In this document: piece after piece, positions 21,601 to 30,639 of the stretch
How the letters are laid out: every line of letters starts with the position of its first letter
Position numbering within the stretch: the stretch's first letter is position 1
Source: Protula sp. h YS-2021
Taxonomy: Eukaryota > Annelida > Polychaeta > Sabellida > Serpulidae
Reading direction: 5' to 3'
Length of the DNA stretch: 64,000 nt
NCBI GenBank assembly: GCA_949752745.1
Contig: OX457028.1
Coordinates: 5,184,188 to 5,248,187, forward strand
Translations under genes and position numbers: made by a program
Notes under the pieces: generated by a model
Told to the model about the DNA's origin: nothing
Database searches by the model: none
The model's input: the letters and a program-made list of their open reading frames with translations, nothing else

Positions 21601-23267
21601 GCGAACCGCGTATCAAGGTAACCTAAGGAAACTTGGGCTGTCCGAAATAAGTACCGCTCATCAACGCAAGTAAAATAAACGTGCGCATTGGTATGGAATA
21701 AGAACCGCACATCAGCACAAGGTAAATAAACATGCGCACTGATCCGAAATAAGAACCGCACATCAACACAAGGTAAATAAACATGCGCACTGATCCGAAA
21801 TAAGAACCGCACATCAACACAAGGTAAATAAACATGCGCACTGATCCGAAATAAGAGCCGCCCATCAACACAATGTAAATAAAGATGCGCATTGATCCGA
21901 AATAAGAACCGCACATCAACACAAGGTAAATAAACGTGCGCACTGATCCGAAATAAGAACCGCACATCCACAAAAGGTAAAAAAAAAACATGGGCGCTCG
22001 TCAGAAATGCGAACCGCAAATCAACGCTAGTTAAATAAACATGTGCACTGTTCCAAAATGGGAGCCGCGCTTCTACGCAAAATTAAATAAACATGCGCAC
22101 TTGTCTGAATAAGAACCGCGCATCAAGGCAAGTTACATAAATATGCGCACTGGTCCGAAATGCGAGCGTTGTTTGAAGGTATCTATGGCAGACTATCCAG
22201 TCTACCAGAGATACAAAAAAATCTGTTTCCCATTTCTCTGGGAAAGAAATCTTTGTATGCATGTATCGGTCTATGTTCTGGTCCGGTGCTAAATTAATTA
22301 TTGGGCTAGCTCTTTGCCGTCTCATCTTTTGAAGCCCAATTTTTCAGGAAAATTCCCTTGCTCATGCACTCTGGAATTGGTCTTATTGCTTTTCGTAAGC
22401 TGGGACTTTGTCCTTGGACAAACTTGTTTTTTTCTCGAAAGATTTTACTTCTCATTTCAAAAGTCTCCTAATGCGTAAAATTTGAAAAGTTAACTTCTTG
22501 AAAAAAAGGTTCTGAAATGAGCTAGTTTTGATGTAAATGCTGTAGCCCAAAAGTTGAAATGACGAAATTTGGGAAATTTCAGACTATATTTACTCAAAAA
22601 TTAAGAACAAAGAAAAAGTTTGTTTGCCATGCCCTTGGCATTGTTATTTTTGTTAACCATGCCCTTTACCTTGATATCTGTGTTGGTCGTGGCCTTGACC
22701 TTTGATATTTGTGTTGACCATGCCCTTGACCTTGATATTTGTGTTGGCCATGACCTTGACATGGATATTTGTGTTGGCCATGCCCTTGACCTTGATATTT
22801 GTGTTGGCCATGACCTTGACATTGATATCTGTGTTGGCCATGCCCTTGACCTTGATATCTGTGTTGGCCATGCCCTTGACCTTGATTTTTCTGTTGGCCA
22901 TGACCTTGACATTGATATCTGTGTTGCCCATGCCCTTGACATTGATATCTGTGTTGGCCATGCCCTTGACCTTGATATTTGTGTTGGCCATGCCCTTGAC
23001 CTTGATATTTGTGTTGGCCATGACCTTGACATTGATATCTGTGTTGGCCATGACCATGACCTTGACCTTGATATTTATGTTGGCCATGACCTTGACCTTG
23101 TTTGCTTGACAGAGCGGCTGCTGAAGCTGATCGACTATTACGAGGGGAGCTTCCAGGACTTTGTGGGTCACGACGACAACGTGCGGCTCGTCAGATTCTC
23201 CGATGACGGCTCTATGCTCTTCTCCGCCTCCCATAATGAATTGCTCATGTGGACAGTCACGGTCTGA
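9486..23267 (+). CDS. WDR90: WDR90/POC16-like WD40 protein, C-terminal part, nine exons
   Basis: WDR90 (POC16 in Chlamydomonas) is a centriole-wall WD40 protein that binds microtubules. Nine exons (9486-9682, 11199-11288, 12355-12474, 13086-13293, 14263-14393, 15023-15199, 15474-15596, 17261-17345, 23113-23267) have GT-AG borders and join in matching phase. They give about 428 residues and a TGA stop. Diagnostic stretches, read against what I remember of the vertebrate protein, are 'GIVGTSAGTLWYINWAE', 'VAGYGDGTVRMF', 'DGLVAVSSPTTG', 'LWLAASADRRVSVW', 'CELVDWLTFP' and 'YYEGSFQDFVGHDDNVRLVRF', ending 'NELLMWTVTV'. These are the last WD40 blades; vertebrate WDR90 is about 1700-1750 residues, so most of the gene lies to the left of the window or is unrecognised. 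Most of its junctions border minisatellites. Confidence 0.9.
9905..11198. other. WDR90 intron A, with homopolymers and an (AGA)n microsatellite
   Basis: Positions 9765-9900 are a dispersed repeat also seen at 47740-47900 ('cctatgatattttgtatag' / 'ttttgaccttggcccaattt'). Then come poly-T/poly-G at 9931-9963 and an (AAG)n tract at 10339-10372. I see no further exon. Confidence 0.6.
11199..11288 (+). CDS. WDR90: WDR90 exon B
   Basis: 90 bp, phase 0 to 0. The acceptor is TTTTGCAG and the donor AAG|GTACGG. It encodes 'GIVGTSAGTLWYINWAERA' and runs on to 'VSGHMGK', a very characteristic WDR90 blade. Confidence 0.93.
11510..12045. repeat. C-rich minisatellite of 'ccccgcccccacacactc' type
   Basis: About 535 bp of interleaved 15-27 bp units alternate 'cacacactcccccgccccc' and 'cacagtcccccgcccc'. 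The G-rich minus strand has many runs of five to eight G, which could form G-quadruplexes, and the plus strand could form an i-motif. The Pro/His and Gly/Val open frames on both strands are repeat artefacts. Confidence 0.95.
12355..12474 (+). CDS. WDR90: WDR90 exon C
   Basis: 120 bp, phase 0 to 0. A poly-T tract ends in GAGCAG at 12354 and the donor is CAG|GTACGT. It encodes 'INDLAVCGSELLATGSEDGS' and then 'LRVWSVKDREQ', a complete WD40 strand set ending in Trp. Confidence 0.93.
12820..13085 (+). repeat. Two degenerate copies of the exon D acceptor region
   Basis: 'cttgcagagttgtaactg' occurs near 12827 and near 12973 before the real acceptor at 13085. Each is followed by the same G-rich block (ggggagcgggggg...gaggctgatgggggg...gacag). 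The acceptor and the first 14-20 exon bases are thus triplicated about 110-145 bp apart. Confidence 0.85.
13086..13293 (+). CDS. WDR90: WDR90 exon D
   Basis: 208 bp, phase 0 to 1. It encodes 'SCNCLALAPQPRRRKRMG', then 'PHIVAGYGDGTVRMFDLDKV' and 'VLKMHPHAAAVTAVSFSSDG'. The donor is G|GTGAGT, and the split Gly codon is completed by exon E. Confidence 0.93.
13294..14030 (+). repeat. G-rich minisatellite seeded at the exon D donor
   Basis: The first intron bases, 'gtgagtgggtgtgacgatga', recur near 13415, 13466, 13591 and 13678, separated by 'gggggagggtgatagggtga' variants. Many units therefore restore a GTGAGT donor. The array decays to the right of 13800. Confidence 0.85.
14263..14393 (+). CDS. 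WDR90: WDR90 exon E
   Basis: 131 bp, phase 1 to 0. The acceptor is TTGTAG and the donor CAG|GTAGGC. It encodes 'RMIVSGAEDGLVAVSSPTTG' then 'MTVRVINDHSGAPITCIDV'. Its last ~50 bases are repeated in the intron. Confidence 0.93.
14394..14870 (+). repeat. 77-bp repeat of the 3' end of exon E plus its donor, six copies
   Basis: Each unit holds 'catcaacgaccacagc', 'cccatcacgtgcattgacgt' and 'cacactgctacag|gtaggc', that is, about 50 bases of exon with the donor, then 'atgacgtcacagcgt'. Copies diverge to the right and the last two (14780-14870) lose the donor. Palindromic TGACGTCA (CRE-like) sites occur in the units. Confidence 0.95.
15023..15199 (+). CDS. WDR90: WDR90 exon F
   Basis: 177 bp, phase 0 to 0. 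The acceptor is TTTTTACAG and the donor CAG|GTGTGT. It encodes 'LWLAASADRRVSVWSADW' and then 'FCELVDWLTFPAPAF', matching the conserved WDR90 blade with its LVDWL motif. Confidence 0.93.
15474..15596 (+). CDS. WDR90: WDR90 exon G
   Basis: 123 bp, phase 0 to 0. The acceptor is TTGGCAG and the donor AAG|GTGGGT. It encodes 'DFYRQAPPSLARFSYEEQ' and 'GYGMSTQVVFYSLSERK'. Its 3' half is copied nine more times downstream. Confidence 0.9.
15597..16640 (+). repeat. Nine extra copies of the 3' half of exon G with donor and pyrimidine tract
   Basis: The exon segment from 'gggctacggcatgtct' through 'tcagagaggaag|gtgggt' starts again near 15669, 15797, 15901, 16026, 16131, 16247, 16349, 16470 and 16581. 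Copies are separated by C-rich tracts ending in 'cacccacacacacggg'. Unit length varies (about 101-128 bp) because the C tracts vary, while the ~53-bp exon part is highly conserved. An open frame of almost 400 codons crosses the array but is not a separate gene. Confidence 0.95.
16860..17245 (+). repeat. Roughly 21-bp minisatellite running up to the exon H acceptor
   Basis: Units of 'gggtaatgacgggtggatgtt' (about 18 copies, with ataacgg and gcggatg variants) continue to within about 15 bases of the acceptor. The sequence just before the acceptor, 'gggtaatgtttacattgcag', is itself a diverged unit. Confidence 0.93.
17261..17345 (+). CDS. WDR90: WDR90 exon H
   Basis: 85 bp, phase 0 to 1. The acceptor is ATTGCAG and the donor G|GTGAGT. 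It encodes 'VLRSINLTQWASSLQVCP' and then 'TPLLAVGNS', corresponding to the conserved 'LLAVG' strand. Confidence 0.9.
17346..17600 (+). repeat. About 75-80-bp repeat of the exon H donor region
   Basis: 'gggtaacagccgtgagtggt' or 'gggcaacagcggtgaatggt' recurs near 17406, 17478 and 17552 after the true 'gggcaacagcg|gtgagtgg'. Copies are spaced by 'gggcgtgaccttcatagcgg' and a G-rich run. Each carries the last exon bases and a donor. Confidence 0.9.
17601..18096. other. WDR90 intron H, no exon seen
   Basis: Unique-looking sequence with one G-rich patch (17742-17785). I see no coding segment. Confidence 0.5.
18097..18597 (+). repeat. 19-bp minisatellite, about 26 copies
   Basis: The unit is 'acaagacatgcttcacaat' with rare variants (cgtgcttc, atacttc, agaatac). 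All three plus frames are open because 19 is not divisible by 3 and the unit lacks stops, so none is a gene. Confidence 0.95.
18795..19787 (+). repeat. About 145-bp tandem repeat, eight copies
   Basis: Copies begin near 18799, 18944, 19092, 19236, 19374, 19499, 19624 and 19770 with variants of 'tgcatctcctcctaca'. They continue 'attttgatccgatatcattt' and 'gtcgtgcatacggcttgtgc'. Copies are 75-90% alike by eye and shorten towards the right. Confidence 0.85.
19790..22165 (+). repeat. 51-bp minisatellite, about 46 copies
   Basis: The unit is 'gcgcatcaacgcaagttaaa' followed by 'taaacatgcgcactggtccg' and 'aaatgcgaacc'; many copies have 'aaataagaacc' instead. Because 51 is a multiple of three, long open frames run on both strands (the largest 277 codons at 21186-22019, minus). 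They are repeat artefacts. Confidence 0.93.
22640..23105 (+). repeat. 30-bp minisatellite ending at the exon I acceptor
   Basis: About 15 units of 'gttggccatgcccttgacct' + 'tgatatttgt' run up to 'ttgaccttgtttgcttgacag', the acceptor of the last WDR90 exon. The last partial unit supplies part of the pyrimidine tract. Confidence 0.93.
23113..23267 (+). CDS. WDR90: WDR90 last exon (I) with stop codon
   Basis: 155 bp, entering in phase 1. It encodes 'ERLLKLIDYYEGSFQDFVGH' then 'DDNVRLVRFSDDGSMLFSAS' and ends 'HNELLMWTVTV' with TGA at 23265-23267. The end matches the conserved WDR90 C-terminus, where a final Trp blade closes the propeller. Confidence 0.93.
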
Positions 23268-23930
23268 CCCCTGGAGGGCGGTGGGGGGCGGGTGGGGGGG
23301 GGGGGTAGAGGGGGCTGGTCAGATTCTCCGATGACGGCTCTATGCTCTTCTCCGCCTCCCATAATGAATTGCTCATGTGGACAGTCACGGTCTGACCCCT
23401 GGAGGGCGGTGGGGGGCGGGTGGGGGGGGGGGTAGAGGGGGCTGGTCAGATTCTCCGATGACGGCTCTATGCTCTTCTCCGCCTCCCATAATGAATTGCT
23501 CATGTGGACAGTCACGGTCTGACCCCTGGAGGGCGGTGGGGGGCGGGTGGGGGAGGGGGGTAGAGGGGGCTGGTCAGATTCTCCGATGACGGCTGTATGC
23601 TCTTCTCCGCCTCCCATAATGAATTGCTCATGTGGACAGGCACGGTCTGACCCCTGGAGGGCGGTGGGGGGGGGGCGGGGGGAGGGTAGAGGGGGCTGGT
23701 CAGATTCTCCGATGGCGGCTCTATGCTCTTCTCCGCCTCCCATAATGAACTACTCATGTGGACAGTCACGGTCTGACCCCTGGAGGGCGGTGGGGGGCGG
23801 GTGGGGGGGGGGTAGAGGGGGCTGGTCAGATTCTCCGATGACGGCTCTATGCTCTTCTCCGCCTCCCATAATGAATTGCTCATGTGGACAGTCAAGGTCT
23901 GACCCCTGGAGGGCCGGAGACTGGGCGGGA
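23268..23930 (+). repeat. About 115-bp repeat of the last WDR90 exon end, five extra copies
   Basis: Each unit repeats exon bases from 'ggtcagattctccgatgacg' through 'gtcacggtctgacccctgga' (stop codon included), followed by a G-rich spacer of variable length. Some copies have private changes (gctgtatg, atggcgg, gtcaagg). They lie after the true stop, so they would be 3' UTR if transcribed. Confidence 0.95.
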
Positions 23931-26900
23931 GGGAGGGGGGGGGGATTAAGGGAGAGTTTAGGGACTGGTGATTATCCAAGGTCACATTCCGAGATTCTTT
24001 CACTTTTCTCAAAATAGAATGTTGAATGTTGTGGTTTCCACGGCTACAAACACGTATCCTGTTTGTGTCACCACTGCAAGCTAGGGGAAAAACAAGATCC
24101 GGCACCGGGTTGCCAAAGTCCCCAACGATCCGGAATAGATTCTTATCACTAGTACTTAAAATAGCGCAAATGCGCTTTATGTGTTTATGTGAGCATGAGG
24201 AAAAACATATCCTTGTTTTTCACTCTCTCGGCGCTCGCAGATTCATACACAGAACATGTGAAACGCTTCAAAGTAATGACCTATAAATCGCCAATCTAAG
24301 TGATACATCATTAAATGGTTATTAAAGCATAGCTTGCATGGCGGGGGCGGTGGGGGGGCGGGGGGGGGGAAGTTTTAAGATTTATGGACAGTGAAAGGGT
24401 CGCCGATATTTTGACAAAAGCTTTGGCCAAGCTAGTTGTAAATGTTTCGAAAAAAAAATTTAAAAAAAAAGAGATTGCAGGCCGGCCAGGTGATTTTTAG
24501 CCCAGCTGTCCTTTAGTCGCATATGCTATACCCATCGTGTGGGGCATCTGTCCGTCAGTCCGTCCATCTGTAAACTTTTGTTTTTGACTACTCCTCTTTC
24601 AGTTTTCATCGGATCATAGTAAAATTGTGTGGAAGTATGGCCCACAGAGGGGGACAAATGCCCATTATTTTATTTTCGCAATTCGTTTATTTTGGCGAAC
24701 CGATCACGTCCTTTGCGAAAATAGCCTACTGCGCCTACACATTTTGTTCAGTTTGCTCGAAATTTTTACATGAAGGTAGTTTGGGTCAGAGCTCAACAAA
24801 GTATCGTTTTTTTTTTTTTTATTTTCGCCAGTACGGCATATTGGCAAAAATCCAAAGTTCGCCAAATTTTCGCCAAAAATAAATTTTCTGTATAATTTTT
24901 GTATTCTCTGAGAAATTTTGACACTTGTGCCTCCAGTGCCCCTGAGTCAGATTCTGTCATTTTTTGGCGGCTCGCCAACATTTGGCGGTTTTTGTTCATT
25001 ATGTTCACTTTTTCATTGTTAATGGACTTGACGGATGTGGACTAAATTGAAAGTTGGTCGCACTTTTATGCAAATTAGATTGTAACAAGGCATCCCATTG
25101 GCCTAACACAGTCACATGGTGCATGGATGCCAATCAAGAAAGAAATATTAATGTTGAATCCAGTACTTCTCGTTTGCTGTGTAAAATAAATAAATAAACA
25201 AATAAATAATAAAAATGATAATAATTGTTCTTGTTAAATCGTTAGTGCAATGAAAAAATGCATAGGAGCAGTAATAATAATAATAATAATAATAATACCA
25301 ATAATAATTATATATAACCCTAGTCTTTGGAAATTGTGTACTCTGACATTGTGTATATTGCAAGTGTGCCACGTTGTCTTATCTTTTTTTTTTAAATTGA
25401 CATGGGATTGGGTGGTTTGAACTGACGCAGTGGAAATATATATCTATTGCAGATGTACAATGTCATGTTATTTTTTCGATTTTTTTTTTATTTTTTCAAG
25501 TGCTAATAAAACGTTAGACACCGCGGAGTTTTGTCCGTATAAGTTCTCAGAAACTATTAAGCCAGCCTTTTGAGACTTAAGATATATAAAATGCAAGTGT
25601 GCAACGTCGTATTTTTTTTAAATCGGGCAAACAAAAAACTGGCACATTGGAGTGCGTAAGATAGGAGAGGAATAATCAGAATTTCTTTGTTTAAGCTCTT
25701 CTTTTACTATTGCGCCATTCTTCCCCATTTGATCCCTTCGCAAGGGCGACCATAAATAGCCTAGTTATTCGGTGAACGGGACGCTAGACCTCAAACAAAT
25801 ATACAAATCTGTCAAGCATTACACAGTAAAAACACATATATTACAGATTAACGAACCTACTACCATTGAAAGTAGTCTGCAATTGACGGTTCAGTGTTTT
25901 CTTCTTTTTTTTTTACACGATACAAAATGACACATTCTGCATCGACACTCGGGGGGGGGGGGGGGGCATCTTTGCATCCTGTTTGGCTCTGATGACGTTG
26001 TCGGAATGAACTTGATGTTGAGAATAGATAACATAGCTAATAGCAGTCAAATTTCCGCTGTCCGCCATGTTTTTGGAGAGGAAAAAAAAACGCGCGCAGC
26101 ACTAGTTTGTGTCTTGTTCCTCTGACAGCACCTGCGCACCGTCACTTAGCGGTCTTGTTTTTAAATGTCAAAGAAGATGCAAGATATATTTTTCTTCCTG
26201 GCCTAAAAACGCGATTATTTAGGGGTGAAATCAACAGTTTTTTTTCTATCCAAAAGAAAGAGTTCATTTGGGTGAAAAATGTTTCGTTTTTGTGGAACAC
26301 AAAGTGATTATCGTGTTTGTGTTTGTGAACGACACGGCAAACAGCCAGGTTTGTGAGTGCAACTTGTTTCGTGACAGTTAGGCAATTCTGATGTACTGAC
26401 ATAAAATAGCAAACTGAATAAAATACGTCAATCTTAAATAACATATGGAACTGGAGATGTGTTGATATGGAGATGTGTTGATATGGAGATTTATTGACAT
26501 GCATGTGTGTTGACATGCACATGCGTTGACATGGAGATGCATTGACATGGAGATGTGTTGACATGCACATGCGTCTTCATGGAGATGCGTTGTTTACGCG
26601 TAGCTTGTTACAGCCAGTTTCTAGTTTTAGGAGAGTGTCAGTCGTTTCCGTGTTTGTCATGTTGTCATTCTTGGAATCGATGCCCGTTGTGAATAATCAT
26701 GTTTATGTTTTATGGTATGTTTTTGTTTTTTCTGGCTAGTGCTTCTGTGTACAAAATACAGCCGTATGTTTGTAGTTTTAGCGTTGAAAAGCAGTCCCTG
26801 CATGTGGAGAGGGGGGGGGGGGCAAGAGGGTTGGGGGCGGGGAAAGGGCGGAAGGGAGGCGCTGTGTTGTTAGTCTTAGATTCGCCGCCCGCGAATCTTA

Positions 26901-27169
26901 TATTTGTTGTCAATGGCGACTTCGCTTTTTGAGCCAAAACATAGATTGTAGAGATACTCCGTATGAATAAAAATAAAAAACATTTCTGGAACGGAGACCA
27001 ATTTTGTACCATTTTATTCATTTCTTTTTTTTTTTTTTTTTTCTTCATGTTATTAATTTTTTAGTAGATTTTCAACGTATCGAGCTGCTTTTTTCGCGAC
27101 TAATGTGTAGCCAGAAATGCCTATGCTGTGAGAGAATCCTTTAAGGGGTGGATCAGGCAAATGCTTCAC
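23931..27169. other. Intergenic DNA with dispersed repeats, no gene seen
   Basis: Features are a 'tgtccgtcagtccgtcc'-type repeat near 24500-24620, (ATA)n at 25272-25300, poly-G at 25951-25967 and a degenerate 'gagatgtgttgacatg' minisatellite at 26455-26600. No splice-flanked coding segment was found. Confidence 0.5.
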
Positions 27170-27390
27170 TTCACAATATGAGAGAATCCTGATGACAATG
27201 CTGGTGAATGAATCCTTGTGAGGCAATCCTGGCGAGAGAATCCTGATGAGAGGATCCTGGTGAGGGAATCCTGGTGAGGGAATCCTGATGAGGGAATCCT
27301 GGTGAGGGAATCCTGATGAGAGGATCCTGGTGAGGGAATCCTGGTGAGGAAATCCTGGTGAAGGAATCCTGGTGGAGGAATCCTGGTGAC
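27170..27390 (+). repeat. 15-bp minisatellite
   Basis: About 14 units of 'gtgagggaatcctgg', with 'atgagagaatcct' variants near the left edge. Confidence 0.9.
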
Positions 27391-27559
27391 TTTATAATGC
27401 CTCGCTGTAACCCACTTGTGGATAATAAAGGGAAGTTTTATCCTTTCAGTTTTAAAACTTCACACAGTGAAAGACTATATGTTACTGATGAGTCTGTCTA
27501 AGTTTTTTTCAAGTTCCACAATATAGTATTAAAACTAAATCTTGGATACTGCTGCCATA

Positions 27560-28323
27560 TAATAACAATAATATTTCGATTTTTATAGCAACGATTCTAG
27601 TAATAAGCTCTAGATGCTTAACAAATGAACACTTGACTAAGCACACAGAAATTAAAACAATTACAATACAACATGAAAATAAAATTGAATTGCAATACAG
27701 CAGTAACCGAAAAATGCTCTCTAAAAAGATGGATTTTTAAATCTTTTTTAAAACTTTCTAAAGATTTTAAAAAGCGTGATTCATTTAGAAGTTTGTTCCA
27801 TTCCATAGCTGCAGCAACCTCAAAACATCTGTGACTGGTTTTTGAGAGCGATTTTGGCACAACTAATAGACGATTATCAGCAGATCGCAGGTTCCTCTGA
27901 CGTGTATACTGTTTGACTAGATCTATTAAATACGGAGGAGCAGTTGGTGCAAACAATTATAACAAATAACTAAAATTTTATAACGAATTCTGCAAACAGC
28001 AGGTAACTAGTGTAAAGTATACAAAATTGGCGTAACCAGCCATAACCACTACTCTAGCCGCTGCATTTTGTACCATTTGCAGCCTATGAAGTAGGTTTTT
28101 ACTGTTTTACTGACTCCAATCGAAAGACTGTTTACATAATCAATTCTAGAGATAAAAAATGCTTGTGTAAGAGATATGGTTGAGTCGAAATCTAAAAATT
28201 TATGTATTTGAGAGATAGGGCGAAGGTAAAACAGCACTTTGGCATTTTGAAACTATAGATTTCTCCATGGTCATGTTCGAATCAAAACAAGAGCGTAGGT
28301 TTTTTACTGAATTTACATTTGAG

Positions 28324-28415
<92 letters not shown>

Positions 28416-28880
28416 GAAGAGTTGTTTATAAAATAGGTTCGGTAGCCAGTCAGTAAGAACGTTGTACACCATCCAATGTTTAATTTCTAAAATACACTTT
28501 TCGATTTTCCGCAAGGTTTCACTTTGATCCTTCTTGAAATAAATGCATATCTGTGAATTATCGCCGTAGAAGTGGTAATATAGTCCATGCTTTTTTATGA
28601 TGTCTGCAACGGGTGAAGTATACATTGTAACCAAGAGAAATCCAAGTACAGAGCCTTGCGGTACACCAGTGTCTAAATTTCTAGGGTCAGACTTGTAACC
28701 ACCCACAGTTTCTGTTTGAATTCGATTCGATAAGTATGATCTAATCCAGGATAGGGCCAGGCCTTTGATACCAGATGTGGTAGACAGCCAAGTACAAAGG
28801 ACTTTATGATTTAGGGTATCAAAGGCCGCACTAAGATCCAAAAGGGGATATGGAGTACTTTGTACGCGCCTCTTTCCCAT
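27560..28880 (-). mobile_element. LINE remnant (CR1/L2/Rex-like), 5'-truncated, broken reverse transcriptase
   Basis: On the minus strand, 28880-28440 encodes reverse-transcriptase palm motifs: 'LDLSAAFDTLNHKVL' (motif A), 'GVPQGSVLGFLL' (motif B) and 'YHFYGDNSQ' where YADD is expected, so the catalytic Asp pair is damaged. After a (TA)n insertion (28329-28412), 28237-28049 holds 'FISRIDYVNSL', and 27956-27710 the usual C-terminal 'LRSADNRLLVVPKS...HRCFEVAAAMEWNKL...FKKDLKIHLF'. Frames change between pieces. The endonuclease and the N-terminal region are missing. It is an inactive fragment. Confidence 0.85.
28329..28412. repeat. (TA)n microsatellite inside the LINE remnant
   Basis: An uninterrupted TA tract of about 84 bp splits the reverse-transcriptase reading frame. 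Confidence 0.97.
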
Positions 28881-28912
28881 ATCGTTTCTCTTGAGTTCTT
28901 TTTACTTCACAA

Positions 28913-29690
28913 GTGAAATAATATATATTGTATGATATCTATGTTTTTCTCGGAACGTTTTTTCATTGAATAATGCTAATAATATTTTGCGTTTCATTTT
29001 GAGTGTGCACCTACGGCGGAGGGTTTTGCATCCCTGCTACTTTCATGAGTGCGCTATTCCCTTATCACTTATGGTCTTATCCGTCGTCCATCTTTTTTGT
29101 TTTTTTTTTCTGCCAGGATTGTTTTGAAACGAAGCAGGGATGTTCTTAAGGGATTCTGCAATCCACTTTAAAATTTAGCCAAACAATTGATCAAATACGG
29201 CCAAAATTTCAGAAAAAAAAAAACAGTGAAGCCAATTGTGTAGCGTTTATTTTCAGACCTCAACGGGAAAGCTCCTGGGTAGGTCTTTAGTCGAACTGTA
29301 GTATTTTGTTTATTGGTTCAGCCAAAACTGGCCAAAATATTGAAAAAAAAACGGATAAATCTCAAGGAAAAAACAAATAAAAACCACCATAGCACAAATT
29401 TAGAGCGATTGCTTTGAAATGTGATTAAAATGGTCTCCCAGACGTTCCTCCATCAAATCATTTTCCTCTTCAAATTTACAATTTCTTTGAAATTCTGTGT
29501 GAAATACTAAATGTATATTTCCATCAAGTTTTTCAGGACTTCATAATTTTAAATGCCGCATATAGTTGTGATTTCAAAAATATTAACATGTCTTCTAATA
29601 AGTCTATTAAAATTGCAAGTCATTCAATAGCTTTGCACTCCTCTGTTTATGTCGTCTCTCGTCCTGCCTCAGCCGTCTGAATAAGAAACA
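28913..29690. other. AT-rich intergenic DNA
   Basis: I see no gene. There is a short 'gccaaaactggccaaaatat' phrase near 29320 similar to one near 8938. Confidence 0.4.
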
Positions 29691-29698
29691 AGCCAAGT

Positions 29699-30638
29699 TT
29701 GCTTTTCACCTTTATAAAGAGCAGCCCTGCAATAGCCATGTTAAAGTGGCATACATCGCACCAGATAAGTAATGACGTTTTTTACAGGAGTATCCCACTT
29801 GCAAAAAAAAGTACGACAGAAACTAAACTAATTTCGTTCCAGTTTAAATTAGTGCATAACATTGTTGGATGTGGAGAAAATCTATTCCGGTGGAAAGTAA
29901 AAAATTCCGCAGACTGCGAATACTGTCAAACTGGTGTGAAAGATACGCTAGTTCACGCCCTAATTGATTGTGGGTATACACAAAAGTGGGTGGAGGAGAC
30001 ATTTTTGATTTTGGATATTTCTGACAAATTACAGCACACCTGTACCATAAAAGACTTTCTTTTTGGGGTAGAAGATCTGGCTCTAAATCTTATCATTCTG
30101 GTAGTAAAATTTGAGATAATTTGCCGTAGGGGCAGGAAAGAAAATGTAGTTCCTTCAGTTGTAGCTCGGAAAGTTTACCAACGTGTGCTTACCGAAAAAA
30201 AGCGTTTAACCCATCAAACATTTCGAAGCAAATGGTCACCGTATAATCCCATAGTGGAAAAAAGCCTTCTTTATGAAAAGTCAATATTAACGTGAAATAG
30301 TAAACTCCAGTTGGCCGCAAGCGTTCTCCTGTTACAAGCAACCAAAAAATTGTGTATTGTGTGTATGTGTGTGGGTACTGTGTATGTGTAGGTGTAGGAG
30401 TGAATGTGTGTGTATGTGTGTATGCTGTCACATCGTAACTCTGTCCTCAAAGAATTTGTTCAGTGAGCGTTTTGAACCCTGTGGTAGAACAATGTCCATT
30501 GACAGGCACCTAAGGCCAGTGAAATGGATGCCGCCGTGTGAAGTCATTTTGAGGATAAGTTATACTATGCTCTTTGTGTGGTGTCTTCTGTACATTTATA
30601 TTATGTGATAAGCAAATAAATAAAAAAAAAAAAAAAAG
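29699..30638 (+). mobile_element. LINE ORF2 C-terminal fragment (L1/Tx1-like) with 3' poly-A
   Basis: An open frame of 198 codons (29699-30295) has the layout of the C-terminal end of L1/Tx1-type ORF2: 'TETKLISFQFKLVHNI', 'GENLFRWKVKNSADCEYC' (a zinc-knuckle Cys-x2-Cys), 'DTLVHALIDCGYTQKWVEE', then a hydrophobic 'LALNLIILVVKFEI' and a basic end. A TG-rich 3' region and 'aataaataaaaaaa...' (about 30615-30638) look like a LINE poly-A tail. The polymerase and endonuclease domains are absent. No target duplication could be recognised. Confidence 0.65.
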
Positions 30639-30639
30639 T

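Larger units (their letters stand above)
18686..22404 (+). repeat. Compound repeat element bounded by 'cccagcttacg' inverted ends
   Basis: The left edge is a hairpin, CCCAGCTTACG...CGTAAGCTGGG (18688-18715), and the right edge holds the same CGTAAGCTGGG (22394-22404). Inside are a ~145-bp tandem array (18795-19787) and a 51-bp tandem array (19790-22165). This resembles mollusc repeat elements that carry internal tandem cores, but that link is from architecture only. Confidence 0.4.

Noticed and set aside
21186..22019. 277-codon open frame on the minus strand
   Set aside because: It is a translation of the 51-bp minisatellite, whose length is a multiple of three and which lacks stops.
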